A DNA stretch of 5,148 nucleotides from Streptomyces lilacinus. Its GTDB lineage: Bacteria > Actinomycetota > Actinomycetes > Streptomycetales > Streptomycetaceae. The position numbers and the translations under genes are program-made. Positions 1 through 3,875 of this stretch are shown here, in pieces; positions within the stretch are counted from its first letter, which is position 1; each line of letters starts with the position of its first letter. The stretch covers positions 10,049 to 15,196 of the forward strand of contig KL569528.1 of NCBI GenBank assembly GCA_000715685.1, given 5' to 3'. The notes below the pieces were generated by a model. That model worked only from the letters and a program-made list of their open reading frames with translations. It made no database searches and had not been told where the DNA came from.

Positions 1-1
1 G

Positions 2-28
2 GGCGGGACTGGGGAACCCCACCCCGCC
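2..28. terminator. possible GC-rich hairpin distal to rpsN
   Basis: GGCGGG at 2-7 is complementary to CCCGCC at 23-28, and the interior GGG/CCC tracts (11-20) can also pair. It lies about 125 nt beyond the rpsN stop in the leftward transcription direction, so it could end the rpmB-rpsN transcript. There is no U-tract and the inner loop is tight. It may simply be GC-rich sequence at the window edge. Confidence 0.25.
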
Positions 29-65
29 GCAACGGCGCTCAGCCACCGCCCACGTGCCCGGCGGT

Positions 66-145
66 GCCGAACCGGCCGTCGCCGACCGGCACCGCCGAAC
101 GACCGGCACGCCGAAGCGGCCGGCACCGCCGAAGCGGCCGGCACC
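66..145. repeat. short GC-rich tandem repeat downstream of rpsN
   Basis: The 18-nt unit GCCGAAGCGGCCGGCACC occurs twice in perfect tandem (110-127 and 128-145). It is preceded by two or three decayed versions beginning GCCGA (from about 66). The array ends 7 nt from the rpsN stop and lies in the 3' flank of the leftward operon. The repeat contains GCCGGC self-complementary cores, so the leftward RNA could form several small hairpins. No convincing gene is visible in 1-152 on either strand; the open frames there look like GC-skew shadows. Confidence 0.7.
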
Positions 146-152
146 GGTACCG

Positions 153-458
153 CTACCAGCTGGACTTCCGCACCCCCGGCAAGAACCCGGCATGCCCCAT
201 CCCCCGCACCCGCACCCGCGACACCCCGAACGCCCCCACATACCCCCGAGGCCGCCCGTCCACCGCGCACCGGTTCCGCACCCGCGTGGCGCTCGCGTCC
301 CGCGGCTGCCGCGCGAGCTCGGCCCGCGCCGCAGCGCGTTCCTCCTCCGGCCGCTTCGGATCCCGGATGATCGCCTTGAGCAGCATCCGCCGCGCCGCGT
401 ACCGCGCGACCACGACCCTCCGCGCCTCGTTCTTCGCGATCTTGCTCTTCTTCGCCAT
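153..458 (-). CDS. rpsN: 30S ribosomal protein S14, zinc-independent (C-minus) paralogue
   Basis: A 101-residue protein starting [14 protein letters not shown] and ending [11 protein letters not shown], which is the classic long S14 layout. S14 binds 16S rRNA in the 30S head and is needed for late small-subunit assembly. The short zinc-ribbon form of S14 carries CxxC...CxxC. Here only one cysteine is present, in [18 protein letters not shown] (about residues 61-78), so no zinc knuckle can form. The start ATG is 5 nt beyond the rpmB stop, so the two genes are surely co-transcribed and probably translationally coupled. A GGAGAGAAGG purine stretch lies upstream within the end of rpmB. The last codons read KSSW then TAG. 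Control is expected from the divergent promoter and Zur-like site upstream of rpmB. Confidence 0.95.
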   Translation of the reverse strand: MAKKSKIAKNEARRVVVARYAARRMLLKAIIRDPKRPEEERAAARAELARQPRDASATRVRNRCAVDGRPRGYVGAFGVSRVRVRGMGHAGFLPGVRKSSW

Positions 459-463
459 GGTTG

Positions 464-700
464 TCAGACCTTCTCTCCGCGGGCCCGGATCCGGGCCACC
501 GCCGCCTCGACGCCGATCGCGTCCACCGTCTTGATCCCCTTCGCGCTGAGCGTGAGCCGCACGTGGCGCCCCTCGCTCGCGAGCCAGTAGCGCTTGCGCT
601 GGATGTTGGGGTCGAAGCGGCGACTGGTGCGCCGGTGGGAGTGGGAGACGGTGTTGCCGAAGCCCGGCTTGCGGCCGGTCAGTTGGCAGTGGGCGGACAT
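464..700 (-). CDS. rpmB: 50S ribosomal protein L28, zinc-independent (C-minus) paralogue
   Basis: A 78-residue L28 with the family core [20 protein letters not shown] near residues 13-32, followed by [10 protein letters not shown]. The zinc-binding actinobacterial L28 is about 61 residues, with CxxC near the N-terminus and a second CxxC later. This one has a single Cys (residue 5, SAHCQLTG) and a longer C-terminus ([22 protein letters not shown]), as in other C-minus L28 proteins. The start is supported by a strong AGGAGGGA Shine-Dalgarno sequence (complement of 707-714), 6 nt before the ATG. It is the first gene of the leftward rpmB-rpsN operon. It is divergent from rpmG across a 50-nt spacer holding a Zur-like inverted repeat. 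Confidence 0.95.
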   Translation of the reverse strand: MSAHCQLTGRKPGFGNTVSHSHRRTSRRFDPNIQRKRYWLASEGRHVRLTLSAKGIKTVDAIGVEAAVARIRARGEKV

Positions 701-706
701 GACGCA

Positions 707-714
707 TCCCTCCT
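707..714 (-). promoter_or_regulatory. ribosome binding site of rpmB
   Basis: The minus-strand sequence AGGAGGGA lies 6 nt upstream of the rpmB ATG. It is a near-perfect match to the anti-Shine-Dalgarno sequence and fixes the rpmB start. By contrast the divergent rpmG has no such site. Confidence 0.85.
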
Positions 715-716
715 AA

Positions 717-737
717 TGAAAATGAGAACCATTTCTG
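717..737. promoter_or_regulatory. Zur-like operator between rpmB and rpmG
   Basis: A 21-bp imperfect inverted repeat with arms TGAAAATG (717-724) and CATTTCTG (730-737) around AGAAC. It is an AT-rich island in a GC-rich region and resembles the TGAAAATG...CATTTTCA type of box described for actinobacterial Zur, the Fur-family zinc repressor. It sits immediately upstream of the rpmG -10 and would overlap the likely rpmB start of transcription. One bound Zur dimer pair could therefore silence both divergent operons when zinc is plentiful. The site is seen in the sequence; its assignment to Zur is inferred from family knowledge and from the C-minus gene content. Confidence 0.75.
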
Positions 738-744
738 TATAGTA
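736..744. promoter_or_regulatory. overlapping divergent -10 elements for rpmG and rpmB
   Basis: On the plus strand TATAGT (738-743) is a good -10. Seven nucleotides downstream falls at about 751, the A of the rpmG ATG, so that transcript is predicted to be leaderless. On the minus strand the same bases give TATACA (741-736) or TACTAT (744-739), which would start rpmB mRNA near 728. That leaves a leader of about 28 nt containing its Shine-Dalgarno sequence. No clear -35 is visible in either direction, which is usual in Streptomyces. Confidence 0.55.
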
Positions 745-750
745 GCCCCC

Positions 751-915
751 ATGGCCCGCACCGACCTACGCCCCGTCGTCAAGCTCCGGTCCACCGCCGG
801 CACCGGCTACACCTACGTCACCCGCAAGAGCCGCCGTAACGACCCCGACCGCCTGGAACTGCGCAAGTACGACCCCGTCGTCGGCCGTCACGTCGTCTTC
901 CGAGAGGAGCGCTGA
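751..915 (+). CDS. rpmG: 50S ribosomal protein L33, zinc-independent (C-minus) paralogue
   Basis: A 54-residue L33 starting [20 protein letters not shown] and ending [12 protein letters not shown]. The core [25 protein letters not shown] is typical of L33, a small basic protein near the exit site of the large subunit. There is no cysteine at all, whereas the zinc-ribbon form has two CxxC pairs. There is no Shine-Dalgarno sequence: the bases before the ATG are AGTAGCCCCC. A -10 TATAGT at 738-743 places the transcript start at or beside the ATG, so translation is probably leaderless. It is the first gene of the rightward operon, followed after 9 nt by rpmE. Confidence 0.95.
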   Translation: MARTDLRPVVKLRSTAGTGYTYVTRKSRRNDPDRLELRKYDPVVGRHVVFREER

Positions 916-924
916 TCCCCCGTC

Positions 925-1191
925 ATGAAGCCCGGAATCCACCCGCCCTACGGCCCCGTCGTCTTCCGCGACCGCGCGGCGGACTTCGCCTTCCTCACCC
1001 GTTCCACCGCGACCAGCGACAGGACGATCGAGTGGGAGGACGGCAACACCTACCCCGTCGTCGACGTCGAGATCTCCTCGGCGAGCCACCCCTTCTACAC
1101 GGGCACCGCCCGCGTCCTGGACACCGCCGGCCGCGTGGAACGCTTCGAGCGCCGCTACGGCACGCGCGGCATGCGTGAGGGCGGCCGCTGA
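925..1191 (+). CDS. rpmE2: 50S ribosomal protein L31 type B (zinc-independent)
   Basis: An 88-residue L31 of the long type B class. It starts [20 protein letters not shown], then has [20 protein letters not shown] and the conserved [38 protein letters not shown]31 bridges the central protuberance of the 50S to the 30S. Type A L31 carries CxxC and binds zinc; this one has no cysteine. The start lies 9 nt after the rpmG stop. The nearest purine-rich site, AGGAG at 905-909, is 15 nt away, so translation probably depends on coupling to rpmG. Its TGA overlaps the ATG of the next gene by one base (TGATG at 1189-1193). The symbol rpmE2 is used in the sense of the type B paralogue. Confidence 0.95.
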   Translation: MKPGIHPPYGPVVFRDRAADFAFLTRSTATSDRTIEWEDGNTYPVVDVEISSASHPFYTGTARVLDTAGRVERFERRYGTRGMREGGR

Positions 1192-2234
1192 TGTCGGTCG
1201 AAAGCGGCGCCCTGCCCGTCGTCCTGGTCCTGTCTCTTATACGTCCCCGGCAGCGTCGCCCTCCACCACGACCTCTCGACGGCCGGCACCCGCACCGGAG
1301 CCGGTACAGGCACCGTCCGCCGGACCGTACGGGACGCCCGCGGCCTCCTCGACGACGGCGAGGCGCCCCTGGTCAACGACTGCGCCTGCTGCGCGCTGCG
1401 CGAGGACCTCGTCCCCGAGCTGGAGCGGTTGGCCGCGGCGGGGGACTGCCGCCTGGCCGTCGTCGAACTGTGGGACTCCGTCGAGCCGAAGGCGATGGCC
1501 GAGGTCGTGGCCGCGCACGCCGCGCCGGAGGCCCGGCTGACGGGCGTGTTCACGGCCGTCGACCCCGCGCTCGTCCTGCCCGTGCTGGCCGGCGGCGACG
1601 ACCTCGCCGAGGCCGGTCTCGCGTCCGCGCCGACCGATCAGCGCACGATCGGCGACACCTTCGCCCGTCAGCTGGAGTACGTGTCCGTACTGGCCCTGGC
1701 GGGCGGGCCGGAGCCCGCGGAGCCGCGGGACCACGCGCTGCTGGCCCAACTCGCCCCCGCGGCACGACGGATTCCGGTCGATTCCGTGATGTGTATAAGA
1801 GACAGCTCGTGTGGCGCGGGCACCGCCCGTTCCACCCGGGCCGGCTCCACGCCGCCCTGGAGGACCTGACCTGCGCCGCGGCCCGCAGCCGGGGCCGCTT
1901 CTGGCTCGCCGACCGGCCCGAGAACCTGCTGGCGTGGGACGCGGCCGGCGGCGCCCTGTGCGTGGAGAACGCCGGGCCGTGGCTGGCCTCCCTGCCGGAC
2001 GCGGCCTGGGACCTCGTCCCCGCCGAGCGCCGCGTGGCCGCGGCCCTGGACTGGCACCCGGAGCACGGCGACCGCGGGCAGTACCTCACCTTCACCTCCC
2101 CGGACCTCGACCGGGAGGGGCTGCGCTCGCTGCTGGAGTCCTGCCTGCTCACGGACGCCGAGTACGCGGCGGGCGAGGCGGCGTGGCGCGGCCTGTCGCC
2201 CGCGTTCGACGAGCTCCTCGACCCCGTTTCCTGA
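1191..2234 (+). CDS. COG0523/CobW-family (G3E-like) metal-homeostasis protein, corrupted by library-adapter sequence
   Basis: The product can only be read in three pieces. 1191-1229 gives [13 protein letters not shown]. 1243-1787 (frame of 1243) gives [11 protein letters not shown]... to ...RRIPVDS. 1806-2234 (frame of 1191) gives [14 protein letters not shown]... to ...FDELLDPVS. Between the pieces lie fragments of the Tn5 mosaic end at 1230-1242 and 1788-1805. Native codons are probably lost at both places: the P-loop region at the first, and perhaps a few tens of residues at the second, judged from the remembered length of relatives. The COG0523 CxCC metal-binding motif is present (CACC, 1381-1392). 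The usual E-S-[ST]-G-L-A-x-P segment is replaced by ELWDSVEP (1465-1488), and no NKxD is obvious. The C-terminal piece ([22 protein letters not shown]) fits the CobW C-terminal domain. Such proteins are proposed zinc allocators induced by zinc starvation, which fits its place after rpmE with a 1-base overlap. The break is an assembly artefact; the real gene is probably intact. Confidence 0.85.
   Translation: MSVESGALPVVLVLSLIRPRQRRPPPRPLDGRHPHRSRYRHRPPDRTGRPRPPRRRRGAPGQRLRLLRAARGPRPRAGAVGRGGGLPPGRRRTVGLRRAEGDGRGRGRARRAGGPADGRVHGRRPRARPARAGRRRRPRRGRSRVRADRSAHDRRHLRPSAGVRVRTGPGGRAGARGAAGPRAAGPTRPRGTTDSGRFRDVYKRQLVWRGHRPFHPGRLHAALEDLTCAAARSRGRFWLADRPENLLAWDAAGGALCVENAGPWLASLPDAAWDLVPAERRVAAALDWHPEHGDRGQYLTFTSPDLDREGLRSLLESCLLTDAEYAAGEAAWRGLSPAFDELLDPVS
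1230..1242. other. partial Tn5 mosaic-end (Nextera-type adapter) remnant, junction 1
   Basis: CTGTCTCTTATAC is identical to the first 13 bases of the synthetic mosaic end CTGTCTCTTATACACATCT. Native coding sequence resumes at 1243 in a different frame (GTC CCC GGC AGC, VPGS). The orientation is that of a read running through the 3' end of a library fragment into adapter. The join probably removes the stretch between LPVVLV and [11 protein letters not shown]. Confidence 0.93.
1788..1805. other. near-complete Tn5 mosaic-end (Nextera-type adapter) remnant, junction 2
   Basis: GATGTGTATAAGAGACAG matches 18 of the 19 bases of the mosaic end AGATGTGTATAAGAGACAG; the preceding base is T rather than A. 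Genuine codons resume at 1806 (LVWRGHRPF). Translated through, it gives the well-known artefact peptides DVYKRQ and MCIRDS. Native sequence between RRIPVDS and LVWRGHRPF is presumably missing. Confidence 0.97.
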
Positions 2235-2245
2235 CCACGCCCGCA

Positions 2246-2258
2246 GCCCGTACCGGGC
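2246..2258 (+). other. small hairpin between the COG0523 gene and rpsR
   Basis: GCCCG TAC CGGGC forms a 5-bp stem with a 3-nt loop inside the 55-nt gap between the COG0523 stop and the rpsR start. There is no U-tract. It could tune readthrough or mRNA stability, but is too small to call a terminator. Confidence 0.3.
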
Positions 2259-2289
2259 CCGTAGCACCCCCGAAAGGACTTTCTCTCAA

Positions 2290-2568
2290 ATGTCCCGCCG
2301 ACCCGATCTCCGCAGGAACCCCCACCTCAAGCCGCGTCGAAATCCCCTGGATGTCGCCGGAATCACGTACATCGACTACAAGGACACCGATCTCCTCCGG
2401 AAGTTCATTTCTGATCGCGGGAAGATCCGCAGTCGCCGGGTGACGCGGGTCACCGCACAGCAGCAGCGACAGCTCTCCCGAGCGATCAAGAATGCACGGG
2501 AGATGGCCCTGCTGCCCTATTCCGGAGGCGCTTCCGCTGGAAGTTCATCTTCCGCGCGGAAGTCGTGA
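2290..2568 (+). CDS. rpsR: 30S ribosomal protein S18, zinc-independent (C-minus) paralogue
   Basis: A 92-residue S18 starting [20 protein letters not shown]. The family core is [20 protein letters not shown] (about residues 27-46), then [20 protein letters not shown] and [10 protein letters not shown]18 binds 16S rRNA on the 30S platform with S6. Where the zinc-binding paralogue has a cysteine motif before the YVDYKD segment, this one reads [14 protein letters not shown] and has no cysteine anywhere. After the usual PY end it carries a Ser/Ala tail, [22 protein letters not shown] (2272-2278) is a ribosome binding site 11 nt before the ATG. The 55-nt gap from the COG0523 gene suggests it is the last gene of the rightward Zur-type operon. 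Confidence 0.95.
   Translation: MSRRPDLRRNPHLKPRRNPLDVAGITYIDYKDTDLLRKFISDRGKIRSRRVTRVTAQQQRQLSRAIKNAREMALLPYSGGASAGSSSSARKS
2531..2562 (+). repeat. paired palindromes at the 3' end of rpsR
   Basis: CTTCCGCTGGAAG (2531-2543, 5-bp stem) is followed by the perfect 14-bp palindrome CTTCCGCGCGGAAG (2549-2562), 4 nt before the rpsR stop. They encode part of the Ser-rich tail. Together they could fold at the end of the operon transcript, but no U-tract follows, so a terminator role is uncertain. Confidence 0.5.
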
Positions 2569-2590
2569 AGTAGTGGCGGGAACACCCTGA

Positions 2591-2603
2591 GTGCACGTGC
2601 ATC
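2591..2603. promoter_or_regulatory. TGCACGTGCA palindrome upstream of the DUF397 gene
   Basis: GTGCACGTGCATC contains the perfect 10-bp palindrome TGCACGTGCA (2592-2601). A nearby TGCAT/ATGCA pair (2598-2602 and 2609-2613) adds further symmetry. The same 13 bases occur in inverse orientation at 3648-3660 in the HATPase/XRE intergenic region. It lies about 30-40 nt upstream of a good -10, a plausible operator position. Binding by the XRE protein encoded at 3876 is inferred. Confidence 0.55.
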
Positions 2604-2631
2604 GGCTCATGCAGAGGCACATGAACGCGGC

Positions 2632-2637
2632 TATGAT
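2632..2637 (+). promoter_or_regulatory. -10 element for the DUF397 gene
   Basis: TATGAT is a 5-of-6 match to TATAAT in a GC-rich context. It would start transcription near 2644, giving a leader of about 68 nt to the GTG at 2712. No consensus -35 is seen 16-18 nt upstream, so activation by a bound factor at the TGCACGTGCA site is conceivable. Confidence 0.5.
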
Positions 2638-2711
2638 CCGGAGCAGTTGACGTCCTCGAAACCGTGTTCAGGCGGACGAGGATGCCCCCTGCAATGATCC
2701 GGGAGAGTCCA

Positions 2712-2951
2712 GTGGCCCAGGCGTACAACGGCATGGCCGCCTCGGACATCGAAGATGTCGTATGGCGAAAGAGCCGGCACTCCAACTCCCAGGGGTCCTG
2801 CGTGGAGTTCGCGAAGTTGCCGGGTGGCGGGGTCGCCGTGCGCAACTCCCGCCACCCGGACGGTCCGGCGCTCGTGTACACACCCGCCGAGATCGAAGCC
2901 ATGGTGCTCGGCATCAAGGACGGCGAATTCGACTACCTGCTGCGCGACTAA
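2712..2951 (+). CDS. DUF397-domain protein, partner of an XRE/DUF5753 regulator
   Basis: A small protein of about 79 residues from GTG 2712. Key DUF397 motifs are VVWRKSRHSNSQGSCVEFAK, then LPGGGVAVRNSRHPDGPALV and YTPAEIEAMVLGIKDGEFDY. DUF397 proteins are an actinobacterial family of unknown biochemical role, usually encoded beside WhiJ/AbaA-like XRE regulators and thought to act with them in developmental control. GTG 2712 is chosen because GGGAGAG (2701-2707) is well spaced. ATG 2694 (preceded by GAGGA about 11 nt away) and ATG 2733 (no ribosome binding site) are alternatives in the same frame. It converges on the HATPase gene with a 9-nt gap, and its last codons CGC GAC TAA form one arm of a shared hairpin. 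The family call is secure; the start is not. Confidence 0.85.
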   Translation: MAQAYNGMAASDIEDVVWRKSRHSNSQGSCVEFAKLPGGGVAVRNSRHPDGPALVYTPAEIEAMVLGIKDGEFDYLLRD

Positions 2952-2969
2952 CCCCGTGATCTAGTCGCG
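2943..2969. terminator. bidirectional hairpin made from the two convergent stop codons
   Basis: CGCGACTA (2943-2950) and TAGTCGCG (2962-2969) form a perfect 8-bp stem around an 11-nt loop. The arms contain the final Arg-Asp codons and stop of the DUF397 gene and, on the other strand, of the HATPase gene; both proteins end in RD. With only 9 nt between the genes this is the only candidate transcription end, working in both directions. It lacks U-tracts, as most Streptomyces terminators do. Confidence 0.55.
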
Positions 2970-3563
2970 TTCGCGCGGCAGCCGGAACAGAGCCCAGACG
3001 ACCTTGCCGTGGGCCGCTCCCGCGAGGGGGTGCCAGCCCCAGGCGTCGCTGAACGACTCCACCAGAAACAGCCCGCGCCCGCATTCGGCGCCGGCGTCGG
3101 CCTCTCCCTCGCCGACCACCGGCCCCGTCTCGCTCGGATCGCGGACCGCGCACACCAGCCGGGACGTCCAGCGCATCAGATGCAGCCGTACGAACGGCTC
3201 GACGTCGCCCCCCGCCGGCATGCCGGGCCCGCCCGTCCCCTCCAGCCGATCCAGTCGATCCAGCTGGTCCAACCGATCCAGTCGGTCCAGCTGATCCAGA
3301 TCGCGCAGGCGGTCGCGGCGGTCCGCCGGAAGGGCGTACCGCATCGAGTTCGTCACGAGCTCGGAGACGACGAGCGCCACCTCGTCGAAGAGAGCGCCCA
3401 GCTCCCACCGCTCGAGCATCGCTCTGGTGAACTTCCGCGCGTTTCCTACGGCTTCGAAGCGCGGCGGGAGCGTACAGGAGGCGGAAGTGGAGACAACGGA
3501 TGAGTCGATCGGGGGCAGCTCTCGCCATAAGGGAGAGAGCACAGTCGATCCTTCGGTACCCAT
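2961..3563 (-). CDS. HATPase-domain (anti-sigma/SpoIIAB-like) regulatory protein
   Basis: A 200-residue GHKL-fold ATPase of the small regulatory type common in Streptomyces. The N-box is EVALVVSELVTNSMRYA, with Glu68 and Asn72. The G1 box is AVRDPSETGP, with Asp142. The G2 box is ECGRGLFLVESFSDAWGW (about 160-177), and the last strand is KVVWALFRLP. No histidine-kinase dimerisation domain or membrane segment is visible, so it is a soluble SpoIIAB/RsbW-like ATPase. It may bind a sigma factor or a partner from this module. Residues about 81-109 form an unusual D-R/Q-L-D repeat inserted between N-box and G1. AGGAG 8 nt before the ATG supports this start. It is divergent from the XRE gene and convergent with the DUF397 gene. 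The specific partner and whether it phosphorylates anything are unknown. Confidence 0.88.
   Translation of the reverse strand: MGTEGSTVLSPLWRELPPIDSSVVSTSASCTLPPRFEAVGNARKFTRAMLERWELGALFDEVALVVSELVTNSMRYALPADRRDRLRDLDQLDRLDRLDQLDRLDRLEGTGGPGMPAGGDVEPFVRLHLMRWTSRLVCAVRDPSETGPVVGEGEADAGAECGRGLFLVESFSDAWGWHPLAGAAHGKVVWALFRLPRERD
3239..3301 (-). repeat. 9-bp tandem repeat encoding (Leu-Asp-Arg/Gln)n
   Basis: Six 9-bp units (consensus on the plus strand G[AG]TCCAG[TC][CT]) run from 3248 to 3301, with a weaker copy at 3239-3247. They also form two 27-bp superunits, 3248-3274 and 3275-3301. On the coding (minus) strand each unit gives three residues, producing a run such as DQLDRLDRLDQLDRLDRL. The tract lies between the N-box and G1 box of the HATPase and is probably a length-variable, charged helical insert. 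Confidence 0.85.
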
Positions 3564-3592
3564 CCGAGGCACTCCTGGCAATCGAGGACGTG

Positions 3593-3606
3593 ACGTGCAC
3601 GTGTGC
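3593..3606. promoter_or_regulatory. second CACGTG-type palindrome, near the HATPase gene
   Basis: ACGTGCACGT (3593-3602) is a perfect 10-bp palindrome, and GTGCACGTGTGC (3595-3606) resembles the site at 2591-2602. It is 30-43 nt upstream of the HATPase start codon, where a bound repressor would block transcription. Confidence 0.45.
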
Positions 3607-3647
3607 GAGCTCCATGGTTGCCAATGCGCCGGGCGGATGCAAGGGCA

Positions 3648-3660
3648 GATGCACGTGCAC
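3648..3660. promoter_or_regulatory. third TGCACGTGCA palindrome, HATPase/XRE intergenic
   Basis: GATGCACGTGCAC is the exact reverse complement of the 13 bases at 2591-2603 upstream of the DUF397 gene, with core TGCACGTGCA at 3650-3659. Viewed from the HATPase gene its orientation equals that of the first site viewed from the DUF397 gene. This suggests that one regulator controls both promoters. Confidence 0.55.
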
Positions 3661-3671
3661 GCGGTGGATTT

Positions 3672-3715
3672 GGGGGCGCGCATGGGGGTTGGGGAGCAAT
3701 TCTCCCTACGCCCCC
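3672..3715. repeat. nested inverted repeat in the XRE gene leader
   Basis: Outer arms GGGGGCG (3672-3678) and CGCCCCC (3709-3715) enclose inner arms GGGAG (3692-3696) and CTCCC (3702-3706) around CAATT. It could be an operator or an RNA hairpin. The gap between arms is 13 nt on the left and 2 nt on the right, so the fold would be asymmetric. Confidence 0.4.
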
Positions 3716-3875
3716 TGTGGTAGAGCTCCTGCCCGTGGCTTGTCTGGGTAACCGCACCCGCACGCAACGGAGCCCGGAGGTGGCAGACTTCGGCGCCGAG
3801 GGCCGCGGGGGTCGCCCTCAGAGAGGCGCGGGTACGACAGACCGGAACAGGACCGGAAGAGGAAGGGTCCCAGAG

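Larger units (their letters stand above)
3564..3875. other. 312-bp divergent intergenic region, HATPase gene / XRE gene
   Basis: No gene is supported here. It holds the HATPase ribosome binding site (AGGAG, complement of 3572-3576) and two CACGTG-type palindromes (3593-3602 and 3650-3659). It also holds a nested inverted repeat (3672-3715) and a GAGGGC/GCCCTC inverted repeat (3798-3803, 3814-3819) in the XRE leader. The XRE ribosome binding site GGAAGGG is at 3861-3867. TGGTAG (3718-3723) is a possible -10 for the XRE gene. On the minus strand TTGCAT, 17 nt upstream of AACCAT, is a weak candidate for the HATPase gene. Confidence 0.6.

Noticed and set aside
54..590. Plus-strand Pro/Arg-rich open frames opposite rpsN and rpmB
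   Set aside because: They are antisense shadows of two well-recognised ribosomal genes, with no ribosome binding site and biased composition.
1230..1805. A 576-bp transposon-like unit with outward-facing mosaic ends
   Set aside because: The interior is the collinear middle of the COG0523 gene, there is no transposase, and the 9 bases flanking each side (GTCCTGGTC and CTCGTGTGG) are not a target duplication. The ends are the synthetic mosaic sequence, so adapter contamination explains it.
1191..2234. A single uninterrupted 347-residue protein
   Set aside because: The frame stays open only by chance. Between 1243 and 1787 this frame is Arg/Pro/Gly-rich nonsense, whereas the other forward frame carries the real family sequence with CACC.
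2664..2711. Longer DUF397 start at GTG 2664 or ATG 2682
   Set aside because: Neither has a suitably spaced ribosome binding site, and the added residues (FRRTRMPPA) are unlike the family. GTG 2712 or ATG 2694 is better.
3239..3301. CRISPR-like array
   Set aside because: The 9-bp units are contiguous without spacers and keep the HATPase frame; this is a coding microsatellite.
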